NCBI GenBank assembly: GCA_021151665.1
Contig: JAGKWW010000020.1
Coordinates: 1-49,819, forward strand
Source: Flavobacteriaceae bacterium
GTDB lineage: Bacteria > Bacteroidota > Bacteroidia > Flavobacteriales > Flavobacteriaceae
Length of the DNA stretch: 49,819 nucleotides
Reading direction: 5' to 3'
Both the position numbers and the translations under genes were made by a program. The notes below the pieces were generated by a model, which was not told the origin of the DNA, searched no databases, and was given only the letters and a program-made list of their open reading frames with translations. This document shows, piece after piece, positions 43,585 through 49,819 of the stretch (the first letter of the stretch is position 1; each line of letters starts with the position of its first letter).

Positions 43585-44367
43585 ATGCTTAAAAAATTAT
43601 TATTTCTATTGTCATTGTGCACCGTCGCGCTGCATTCCCAGGTGGCCGACAGCACATCGACATTCTTCCTGAAGCCCAAAGATTCTTTACAGGACACCTC
43701 GCATTATAAATTTAACGTAAAGCAGCTTATTATACCCGCCGTACTTTTAGGATACGGCATTGTCGGCCTGGAAAGCGAATCGCTTAAAGGCTATAATAAA
43801 GAGTTACGGGAGGAGGTAACCGAGCATATTGACCAGAAGCTAACCATAGATGATTTCTCTCAATACACCCCAATGCTCAGCGTTTATGCTTTAAATGTGG
43901 CCGGCGTTAAAGGAAAGCATAACTTCCGCGACCGCACCATCATTATGGGCACCGCATACCTCATTATGGCCGGGACGGTAACGATCATAAAAAACACCTC
44001 TACCGAGTACCGTCCAGACGGTACATCGAACAACTCATTTCCATCCGGCCACACAGCAACCGCTTTTTCGGGGGCAGAATTCCTGTGGCAAGAGTACAAA
44101 GATGTATCAATAGGGTACGGGATTGCAGGATATGCCGTGGCAGCCGGAACGGGCGCCTTCAGGATATATAACAACCGCCACTGGCTATCCGATGTGGCTG
44201 CCGGGGCAGGAATCGGGATACTTAGCACCAAGATCGCATACTGGGCTTACCCCTGGATCAACCGGCACATTTTCGGGCAGGGCAAAAAAAACAGCAATAC
44301 CGTCGGGATGATTATCCCCTACTACAACGGTACTTCCGCAGGGTGTGCATTAATGGCGCGTTTTTAA
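43585..44367 (+). CDS. PAP2-superfamily phosphatase with signal peptide
   Basis: A 260-residue protein of the PAP2 family. It starts with a signal peptide (MLKKLLFLLSLCTVALHSQ) and has an active-site triad in three motifs: KNTSTEYRPDG (K-x6-RP), SFPSGHTA, and RIYNNRHWLSDVAAG (R-x5-H-like). Hydrophobic segments near 55-70 and 120-140 and 175-215 fit a membrane or outer-membrane-associated enzyme. It may act on undecaprenyl-pyrophosphate or phosphatidyl lipids in the periplasm. The end (TSAGCALMARF) looks like an outer-membrane C-terminal strand, a feature of some Bacteroidota PAP2 proteins. Confidence 0.85.
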   Translation: MLKKLLFLLSLCTVALHSQVADSTSTFFLKPKDSLQDTSHYKFNVKQLIIPAVLLGYGIVGLESESLKGYNKELREEVTEHIDQKLTIDDFSQYTPMLSVYALNVAGVKGKHNFRDRTIIMGTAYLIMAGTVTIIKNTSTEYRPDGTSNNSFPSGHTATAFSGAEFLWQEYKDVSIGYGIAGYAVAAGTGAFRIYNNRHWLSDVAAGAGIGILSTKIAYWAYPWINRHIFGQGKKNSNTVGMIIPYYNGTSAGCALMARF

Positions 44368-44390
44368 ATACTCTAGCTCATGGTCGCTTA

Positions 44391-44842
44391 CTACTCGCTC
44401 TCTTTCACTTCTACCCCTACTGCCAGAACATTCGGCACGAAAGGAAGCGGCGACAGATTCTTTATCTGGATCCGGTAACTGCCTTTCGGCAACGCCACAT
44501 TGCTTTCAATCGGCGCAGAGAGGTCGCAGATATCTCCGGCGCAATCGGAAAGCAGTTTCCCTGAAGGATCTTTCAGCATCAGGTTTACTGTCTTCGCCTG
44601 CTGTTTTCCATCCGGGTAAGTGACAACTACATTTACCGGCACGCTATCATACCCGGGATCGTGGATATGAGAAAAACTTACCTGGATATCGCCTGTGGCC
44701 TTTCATCCATTACAAAAGAAAAGCTCTGGATACTTTGGCTTCCCCAGCGGTTTTCAGGAAAATCTTTATTAAGATACCGATGATCGTTTCCGCCACAGGC
44801 GCAAAGGGACAGCAGAGCTAACAGGAAGGATAGTTTTTTCAT
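44391..44842 (-). pseudogene. Frameshifted lipoprotein gene, GldH-like
   Basis: The reading frame starts with ATG at 44842 and encodes a lipoprotein signal ending in a lipobox (LCAC, Cys16), then RYLNKDFPENRW and SFSFVMDE. It then runs into a stop at 44678. From about 44702 the other frame continues as KATGDIQVSFSHIHDPGYDS, VTYPDGKQQ, KDPSGKLL and GSYRIQIK to the stop at 44391. One extra A in the minus-strand run GAAAGG (44701-44703 on the plus strand) would join the two parts into a normal 150-residue protein. The layout (lipobox, YPDGK, DPSGK, beta-rich end) resembles the GldH gliding-motility lipoprotein. It may be a real mutation, a phase-variable run or a sequencing error in a homopolymer. 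Confidence 0.75.
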
Positions 44843-44992
44843 AAAAGTCTTTTTACCTTGTTAAAACGTTATTTAGCCGATATTATTTCCAAGGGGCCTG
44901 GCGGCGCTTTATTTTTACATTCCGGCAGACAACTGCCTGGGCCAACATAAACGAATTTCTTAGTATTTACTTGCCTGTAGCTGCTAATATTT

Positions 44993-45025
44993 GAGGGAAG
45001 GCAGTGTCTTTCCCTCTTTTATTTT
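44993..45025 (+). terminator. Terminator of an unassigned transcript
   Basis: Nine-bp stem GAGGGAAGG / CTTTCCCTC (one G-T pair), loop CAGTGT, then TTTTATTTT. No protein gene lies upstream on the plus strand (PAP2 ends 625 bases before, with the minus-strand lipoprotein gene between), so it probably ends a small RNA. Confidence 0.6.
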
Positions 45026-45061
45026 ACCTTCTGAAATAATCGGTTTACCTCAAAAATTTTA

Positions 45062-45088
45062 TTGCGGAAACGTAACCCCTTACCTTTG
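45062..45088 (+). promoter_or_regulatory. Promoter of the small RNA candidate
   Basis: TTG at 45062-45064, 16-base spacer, then a perfect TACCTTTG at 45081-45088. Transcription would begin near 45094-45096. The spacer is slightly shorter than usual (17-23). Confidence 0.5.
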
Positions 45089-45093
45089 AAACT

Positions 45094-45268
45094 GTACATA
45101 ATTAACAATCTAAAGTATTACCTGTAACGCTTCTGCGCTGGCAGGGCCTGCCGGTTTCCGGGACTTAACTCCGGCAGGATAACATAGTAATAAATGAGTG
45201 GTTTATTATTATTGTTGGTTATTTTTTTCAAATAAAAGAGGGAGTGGTGTCCCTCTTTTTGCTTTTTT
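45094..45268 (+). ncRNA. Structured small RNA candidate, about 175 nt, 6S-like shape
   Basis: The region has its own promoter-like sequence and a 10-bp terminator (AAAAGAGGGA / TCCCTCTTTT, 45234-45259, then TTGCTTTTTT). Between them the sequence folds as one long imperfect hairpin. It has a 12-bp closing stem (45098-45109 with 45211-45222, two G-T pairs), an asymmetric internal loop (6 and 18 bases), a 6-bp stem (45116-45121 with 45187-45192), further loops, and a GC-rich 8-bp apical stem (CCTGCCGG at 45147-45154 with CCGGCAGG at 45171-45178). Length and layout resemble 6S RNA, but no conserved 6S sequence was recognised. An alternative is a structured leader of marC with an attenuator. A 13-codon hydrophobic micro-ORF (45194-45235) overlaps the 3' part. 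Confidence 0.55.
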
Positions 45269-45332
45269 AGGAAACATGTACTTTCGCTACTTTTAAAAAA
45301 GCGCTATATTTATACCAAACGCTAACCTGCCA

Positions 45333-45962
45333 ATGGAACTATTTATCTACATCTTCGCCGCATTATTTTCTGTGATCAACCCGTTGGGTGCCATCCCGAT
45401 ATTCGTTGGCCTTACCCAGGATGACTCTAAAGCCGAACGCTCACGGATTTCGCTTTGGACCGCAGTAAACGTTTTCATCATCCTGATGATCTCATTTTTT
45501 ATCGGACAATATGTACTTGCATTTTTCGGAATAAGCATCGATGCACTGCGTATAGCCGGCGGATTTATTATCGTAAATTCAGGGTTTTCGCTGCTCAACC
45601 GCAAGTTTAGTAAAGGGCGGGGTGTAAACAAGGAAGTAGAAAGCGATGCACAAAAGCGCAATGATATCGCCCTTACACCCTTGGCCATACCAATGCTTGC
45701 CGGGCCGGGATCTATTTCACTTCTTATTGCTATGTATCAGGATTATACCGGTATCGAAGAACGAATCATTGCCTGTTTAGCGATGGCCGCAGTTGCCCTG
45801 GTGATTTTCCTGATCATGCGGAGTGCGCACTATCTGTCACGTATCCTTGGCGCCTCGGGAATTGTAGCCATCTCGCGAATCATTGGTTTTATAATCATCG
45901 CAATCGGCGTGCAGTACATCAGCAGCTCTGTAGTCAACATCCTAAAAACCATTGATTTTTAA
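45333..45962 (+). CDS. MarC-family membrane protein
   Basis: A 209-residue polytopic protein with six hydrophobic helices. Family motifs are FSVINPLGAIPIFVGLT near the start, FFGISIDALRIAGG, and LAIPMLAGPGSIS in the middle. E. coli MarC itself was once linked to multiple antibiotic resistance but this is no longer supported; the role is unknown. The last four bases overlap the end of the convergent Rrf2 gene. The likely promoter is TTG-N17-TACTTTCG, starting inside the T tail of the preceding small-RNA terminator. Confidence 0.92.
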   Translation: MELFIYIFAALFSVINPLGAIPIFVGLTQDDSKAERSRISLWTAVNVFIILMISFFIGQYVLAFFGISIDALRIAGGFIIVNSGFSLLNRKFSKGRGVNKEVESDAQKRNDIALTPLAIPMLAGPGSISLLIAMYQDYTGIEERIIACLAMAAVALVIFLIMRSAHYLSRILGASGIVAISRIIGFIIIAIGVQYISSSVVNILKTIDF

Positions 45963-46372
45963 GAAAAAGCCATATCGTGCAGTGAGCGGTTTTGGAGGAG
46001 TTCCAATGTATTGTCACGTACCTTGGCCATAAAGTGGTTGAGTTCACATACGGCTTCATCGGTACAGTCATCACATTTTTTGTAAAAATTCAGGCTTACA
46101 CAGGGCAGCAATGCTATTGGGCCGTCAAGGATGCGAATAAGTGAGGCTACCGTTATATCCTTTGGGTCTTTGCACAGGTAGTAGCCCCCACCCTTTCCTT
46201 TTTTGGAAGCCAGCACGCCAAACTTCTTCAGGTCAAGCAATATCGCTTCAAGAAATTTCTTTGGGATGCAGGCGGCTCCTGATATCTCCGAAATAAGGAC
46301 AGGCGCCATATCCTGCCGTTTGGCAATAAATATAAGCGCCTTGAGCCCGTATTTTGTACGCTTTGAAAGCAT
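45959..46372 (-). CDS. Rrf2-family transcription regulator with four cysteines
   Basis: A 137-residue winged-helix DNA-binding protein: MLSKRTKYGLKALIFIA and EISGAACIPKKFLEAILLDLKKFG form the DNA-binding part (noted as ISGAACIPKKFLEAIL), with the wing at KKGKGGGYYL. The C-terminal part has Cys91, Cys100, Cys103 and Cys109, similar to the three-cysteine iron-sulfur binding motif of IscR and NsrR. It may sense iron-sulfur status, redox state or nitric oxide. It begins six bases after the ctlX stop on the same strand, so it may be cotranscribed with ctlX and the amidinotransferase-fold gene. The target genes are not known. Confidence 0.9.
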   Translation of the reverse strand: MLSKRTKYGLKALIFIAKRQDMAPVLISEISGAACIPKKFLEAILLDLKKFGVLASKKGKGGGYYLCKDPKDITVASLIRILDGPIALLPCVSLNFYKKCDDCTDEAVCELNHFMAKVRDNTLELLQNRSLHDMAFS

Positions 46373-46378
46373 TGACTG

Positions 46379-47323
46379 TTACTGTTTCTTAAGCAGGAAT
46401 ACCTCAGCCATCATGCAGCGTGCACTGCCGCCGCCACAAGCCTCAATTGTATCAAGGCTCGAACTGAGGATTTCTGTATGCTTCTCAATTTTCGATACCT
46501 GCTCTGCGGTAAGTATCTGGCGTGCCGCATTACTCATTACCAGGTAGCTTTTGCCACCCGCTCCATTTACCTGAAGCATATTTCCTGCAAAGTGGTTGAG
46601 CTGCGCTTCGGTAAGCAGTATTACCTCCTTGCCATCCTGTCGAAGATTCTCGAGCACCATCTTGCGTTCTTTTTTATCGTCTATGCAATCTGCACAAATA
46701 ACGGCGAAAGTATCGCCTACGCACATCATTACGTTAGTATGATAGATATGCCTGCGTTCGCCATCCACAGTCTGGAATGCTTCAAAAATAACCGGAGTCA
46801 TCTCAAAGTCTTCGCAGTATTCAATTACCAACTCCTCGTTGGCGCGTGGAGAAAGTGCACAGTAGGCTTTATGGTTGGCCCTGTCCAGCACGAGGCTGCC
46901 CGTACCTTCCAGGTAAATATTATCTTCTTCTGCCGAAGTATAATCCACAATGTTCTCAATATGAAAACCATGATCCTCAAGGAGGTCAAGTATGTCTTCG
47001 CGACGCTCCAGCCTGCGGTTCTCGGCAAACATTGGGTATAGCGCCACGTCGCCGTTTTCGTGAAACGAAACCCAGTTGTTCGGGAATACCGAATCGGGCG
47101 TATCAGGATCCAGTGTGCTGTCTACAACGATTACATTTACACCAACAGCCCGCAGTTTCTCTACAAACGCATCAAATTCCTGCTGGGCTTTTGCGTTTAC
47201 AGTGGCCGGAACCAAATTGTCCAGCACCTTTTGGTAATAGTTGTTTACGGCGGTCTGCTCGTTCATACGGAACGCCGCCGGGCGTATCATCAATATTGTA
47301 TCTGTAGTCTGTTTCATAATCAA
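46379..47323 (-). CDS. ctlX: Citrulline-utilisation hydrolase, CtlX family
   Basis: A 314-residue pentein-fold enzyme of the arginine deiminase superfamily. Motifs are DSVFPNNWVSFH (Asp region), YLEGTGSLVLDR, the HTNVMMC histidine motif and GGGSARCMMAE with catalytic Cys303. CtlX members are reported to act on citrulline (my memory of the family name; not testable here). It lies next to a second pentein-fold gene (DDAH/arginine deiminase-like), which suggests a shared arginine or methylarginine pathway. The start could be either of two Met codons, at 47323 or 47317. Confidence 0.85.
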   Translation of the reverse strand: MIMKQTTDTILMIRPAAFRMNEQTAVNNYYQKVLDNLVPATVNAKAQQEFDAFVEKLRAVGVNVIVVDSTLDPDTPDSVFPNNWVSFHENGDVALYPMFAENRRLERREDILDLLEDHGFHIENIVDYTSAEEDNIYLEGTGSLVLDRANHKAYCALSPRANEELVIEYCEDFEMTPVIFEAFQTVDGERRHIYHTNVMMCVGDTFAVICADCIDDKKERKMVLENLRQDGKEVILLTEAQLNHFAGNMLQVNGAGGKSYLVMSNAARQILTAEQVSKIEKHTEILSSSLDTIEACGGGSARCMMAEVFLLKKQ

Positions 47324-47327
47324 AATA

Positions 47328-48242
47328 TTAATCGCGTATCAAAGGAAGTGTTGAGCAGCGTAGCAGCCCTTCCTGCTTCGATATTTCGGCATAAGGCACT
47401 TCTTCGGCGGTAAAGCCCTGCGCCACAAGCCAGTTTTTAAGGCGTGTAAAGTTCTTTTCTATAACCACTACATCTTCTGCTATGGAGAAGAAATTGCTGG
47501 TCATACTGTACATCTCTTCTCGCTCTATATCAAAAAGATTTTCGGGCCCAAACAGGTTTACAAGGTACTCATAATCTTTTACATCGCGGAAGCCATGCTT
47601 ATAGATTACGGCCTTGCCCATACCCACCGGCTGAAAACAGCAATCCAGGTGGAGGGCATTATCCCTCGGCTCTACCCTCGACTTGATCAGGTCGAACTCT
47701 TTTACTTTCTTGTTCGGGAACATCTCCTTAATAAAGTTCACACCCTGCATATTAGTACGTGCGGTAATGTAATCCTTGTAATCATCGCCTTTGTAGGTCC
47801 CTATAAAGATATGGTCGTCCCACAAGATCACGTCGCCGCCTTCTATATGTACTTCTTCAGGCGGGCGCACAACTTTTGAAGGCTCCATCTGATCAATTAC
47901 ATATTGAATAGCCTCGAGCTCGCGGTCGCGGTCGGGCAATATATTGGCTTTGATGAAAAAATCATCGATTACAAAACCGATGTCACGGCTGAAGATCTGG
48001 TTATAGTCCTTTATCACTTCAGGACGGTACACCTTTACATCATACTTCAGGAAAATATTGTTCAGCGCTTCCATTTCCTTAACCATATCAGCTTCGGTAG
48101 GATATGTCCCGGCTTTTATATGTTCAAGGGATTTAGGGTCGTAGGCTTCGTGCTCCAACGGGGTCGGGCCGTTGCTCTCGGCAGTGCCCAATATTACCGC
48201 CCTTAGACGCGATGTCTCGTTCTTTACATTTAGTTTAAGCAT
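47328..48242 (-). CDS. Amidinotransferase / dimethylarginine-hydrolase-like protein
   Basis: A 304-residue pentein-fold enzyme. It has the acid-rich FSRDIGFVIDD region, EVHIEGGDVILWDD, the histidine in DNALHLDCCFQPVG and the catalytic Cys296 near the end (LLRCSTLPL). These fit amidinotransferases, arginine deiminase or dimethylargininase. A cysteine pair Cys-Cys follows the active histidine. Its stop is four bases from the ctlX start, so the two are cotranscribed. The upstream element TATATTTG lies 18 bases before the ATG. Confidence 0.83.
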   Translation of the reverse strand: MLKLNVKNETSRLRAVILGTAESNGPTPLEHEAYDPKSLEHIKAGTYPTEADMVKEMEALNNIFLKYDVKVYRPEVIKDYNQIFSRDIGFVIDDFFIKANILPDRDRELEAIQYVIDQMEPSKVVRPPEEVHIEGGDVILWDDHIFIGTYKGDDYKDYITARTNMQGVNFIKEMFPNKKVKEFDLIKSRVEPRDNALHLDCCFQPVGMGKAVIYKHGFRDVKDYEYLVNLFGPENLFDIEREEMYSMTSNFFSIAEDVVVIEKNFTRLKNWLVAQGFTAEEVPYAEISKQEGLLRCSTLPLIRD

Positions 48243-48259
48243 AGCTTTTGGCTTTGGCG

Positions 48260-48267
48260 CAAATATA
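48260..48267 (-). promoter_or_regulatory. Candidate -7 element for the pentein-gene operon
   Basis: TATATTTG on the minus strand, 18 bases before the ATG at 48242; fits TAnnTTTG. No TTG at the usual -33 distance. Confidence 0.35.
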
Positions 48268-48380
48268 GAAAATGCCTTTGAACTGTAAACATTTAAAGCA
48301 TTATTAGTTTGAAAATTATCAATTTATCAATAATGCAATTAAATTTGTATTTTATACTGAGATTATCGCATAAGCTTTCA

Positions 48381-48410
48381 AATAAAAAGCCCGGAAAAAT
48401 CCGGGCTTTT
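48381..48410 (-). terminator. Terminator of gltA
   Basis: Perfect 10-bp stem AAAAGCCCGG / CCGGGCTTTT (loop AAAAAT), lying 20 bases after the gltA stop, with a T-rich tail on the minus strand. The self-complementary A/T ends make it usable from either strand. Confidence 0.85.
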
Positions 48411-48429
48411 ATATACTCTTTTCAGGAAG

Positions 48430-49713
48430 TTACCTTGACTCTGCAGGTTTGAAATCCCTAAGCGGATGCCCTGTGTAAATCTGACGAGGACGGCCGATAG
48501 GCTCTTTCATCAGGCGCATTTCTTTCCACTGAGCGATCCATCCCGGAAGGCGGCCGATAGCGAAAAGTACGGTAAACATTTCTGTCGGGATACCCAACGC
48601 CCTGTAGATGATACCGGAATAGAAATCTACATTAGGGTAAAGGTTGCGTGACTTGAAGTATTCATCCTGAAGCGCAGCCTCTTCCAGCCTTTTAGCGATA
48701 TCAAGGATTGGGTCATCTACACCCAAAGTATTCAGCACCTCGTCTGCGGCTTTCTTTATGATGCGTGCACGTGGGTCGAAGTTCTTGTATACCCTGTGCC
48801 CGAAGCCCATAAGGCGGAACGGATCGTTCTTATCTTTTGCCTTGGCAAGATATTTATCAGAGTCGCCGCCATCTTTTTGTATCTCTTCCAGCATTTCAAG
48901 CACCGCCTGGTTGGCGCCACCGTGAAGCGGGCCCCAAAGCGCCGAAACACCGGCAGAGATAGAAGCAAACAGCCCCGCATGCGAGGATCCTACCATACGC
49001 ACAGTAGAGGTAGAACAGTTTTGCTCATGGTCTGCGTGAAGTATGAACAACTTATCGAGAGCATCGATAACGACAGGATTTACTTTATAAGGCCCTGTAG
49101 GGAGTTCGAACATAAGGTGCATGAAATTCTCTACATAACCTTTGGTATTGTTATAGTAGTTGAGGGGGTAGCCCATCTGCTTCCTGTACGTCCATGTAGC
49201 AATAACCAGGAATTTACCCATAGTTTTGCACACCGCCTCATACATTTCCTTCTCATTCTCTACATTAACCGATTTCGGGTTGAATGCGGTAAGGGCACTG
49301 GTAAGCGAAGCAAGTACGCCCATTGGGTGTGCCGTCTTCGGGAAACCATCAATAATATTCTTCATTTCCTCGTTAACGAGGGTATATTTACGAATGTCGT
49401 TCTCGAACTTCTCTAATTGTGCAGTAGTTGGCAGCTCGCCAAAGATCAACAGGAAAGAAACCTCAAGGAAATTAGATTTCTCGGCAAGGTCTTCAATAGA
49501 ATATCCACGGTAACGCAGTATACCCTGCTCCCCGTCAAGGAACGTGATGTCGCTCATGCACGACCCCGAATTCTTGTAGCCACGGTCCATGGTAATAGCG
49601 CCTGTTTCACTGCGCAGTTTATCAATATCAACAGCCACTTCGTTCTCAGTCCCTACAATTAGCGGAAACTCATACTTCTTGCCGTCAATTTCTAATATTG
49701 CATTATTTGACAT
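48430..49713 (-). CDS. gltA: Citrate synthase
   Basis: Condenses oxaloacetate and acetyl-CoA, entering the TCA cycle. The 427 residues keep the catalytic His264 (WGPLHGGAN), His306 (MGFGHRVYKNFDPRA, noted as GFGHRVYKN) and Asp363 (PNVDFYSG). HADHEQNCSTSTVRM carries the substrate-binding region. The length and the N-terminal beta-sheet region (residues 1-50) match the type II, allosteric, hexameric form of Gram-negative bacteria. The window ends 106 bases upstream of the start; no TAnnTTTG element is visible there. Confidence 0.97.
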   Translation of the reverse strand: MSNNAILEIDGKKYEFPLIVGTENEVAVDIDKLRSETGAITMDRGYKNSGSCMSDITFLDGEQGILRYRGYSIEDLAEKSNFLEVSFLLIFGELPTTAQLEKFENDIRKYTLVNEEMKNIIDGFPKTAHPMGVLASLTSALTAFNPKSVNVENEKEMYEAVCKTMGKFLVIATWTYRKQMGYPLNYYNNTKGYVENFMHLMFELPTGPYKVNPVVIDALDKLFILHADHEQNCSTSTVRMVGSSHAGLFASISAGVSALWGPLHGGANQAVLEMLEEIQKDGGDSDKYLAKAKDKNDPFRLMGFGHRVYKNFDPRARIIKKAADEVLNTLGVDDPILDIAKRLEEAALQDEYFKSRNLYPNVDFYSGIIYRALGIPTEMFTVLFAIGRLPGWIAQWKEMRLMKEPIGRPRQIYTGHPLRDFKPAESR

Positions 49714-49819
49714 GATTGTATTATAGGTTTTTGTGTGAGTAAAATTGTAAACGTGCGAATTTAATAAATTCCGATTGACTTTTAAAGGATTTCTTATATA
49801 TAAATCGTTAATTAAAGAT

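Larger units (their letters stand above)
44843..45332. other. Gene-free stretch with two hairpin terminators
   Basis: A 490-base stretch between the frameshifted lipoprotein gene and marC, with no protein gene of usual size. It holds a first terminator at 44993-45025, a promoter-like pair at 45062-45088, a structured region ending in a second terminator at 45234-45268, and a likely marC promoter (TTG at 45259-45261, 17 bases, TACTTTCG at 45279-45286). The part upstream of 44993 has short GC-rich hairpins (GGCAG ACAA CTGCC at about 44925-44938) that may belong to a first small RNA. Confidence 0.6.

Noticed and set aside
45094..45268. SRP RNA or tmRNA
   Set aside because: No GGTCAGG/GGAAGCAG signal-recognition loop and no tmRNA tag reading frame or acceptor arm was found.

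Overview
The window reads as a chromosomal segment of a Bacteroidota bacterium, most likely a member of the Flavobacteriaceae. The reasons are the gene families (PorV/PorQ-type outer-membrane protein, DUF4105/Lnb-N protein, animal-type UDP-glucose dehydrogenase, GldH-like lipoprotein, CtlX), the near absence of Shine-Dalgarno sequences, several probable TTG starts, and promoter-like sequences of the Bacteroidota type (TTG, about 20 bases, TAnnTTTG). No transposase, integrase, phage gene, tRNA, rRNA or CRISPR array was found. GC content looks like the mid 40s by eye.

Layout. (1) 1-7.5 kb is housekeeping: a small unknown protein, recQ (-), then kdsD-tatC-AhpD-like-lptB (+), which joins Kdo precursor supply and LPS export, then pssA and a membrane-anchored GH25 lysozyme (-). 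(2) 7.5-10.6 kb (+) holds a PorV/PorQ-family outer-membrane protein, a DUF4105 membrane protein and a CpsB/CapC-type phosphatase. (3) 10.6-40.6 kb (-) is a single run of 28 polysaccharide genes, with many overlapping or abutting ends. It has Wzc and Wza for export, Wzx and an EpsG-type Wzy for assembly, a PglC-type initiating transferase, several glycosyltransferases, acyltransferases and two deacetylase-like paralogues. It also has sugar-nucleotide genes for 4-amino-6-deoxy sugars (PglF/PglE/PglD type), uronic acids (Ugd, WbpO, WbpP) and a nonulosonic (sialic-type) acid (NeuA, NeuB, NeuC). A KAS III-ACP-KAS III-ketoreductase set sits beside the amino-sugar genes. (4) 40.8-49.8 kb is mixed: recR, a Na+/solute symporter, a CoA-binding protein, a PAP2 phosphatase, a frameshifted lipoprotein gene, a gene-free stretch that appears to hold a structured small RNA, marC, an Rrf2 regulator, two guanidine-group-modifying enzymes (ctlX and an amidinotransferase-fold protein) and citrate synthase.

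How the genes fit together. The central locus has the parts for a Wzy-dependent, strongly acidic surface polysaccharide. PglF, PglE and PglD can make UDP-N,N'-diacetylbacillosamine. This can either be loaded on the lipid carrier by the PglC-like enzyme or be diverted by the NeuC homologue into a legionaminic-acid-type nonulosonate through NeuB and NeuA. The gene after neuA carries the Asp-Gly, His-Pro and Ser-Ser motifs of bacterial sialyltransferases and is a good candidate for the enzyme that uses the CMP-sugar. The mini fatty-acid module is the least expected part. Two condensing enzymes, one carrier protein and one ketoreductase suggest a short hydroxyacyl group made on the carrier and attached to an amino sugar, like the 3,5-dihydroxyhexanoyl group known on the Flavobacterium psychrophilum O-antigen. 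The exact sugars and linkages cannot be read from sequence alone.
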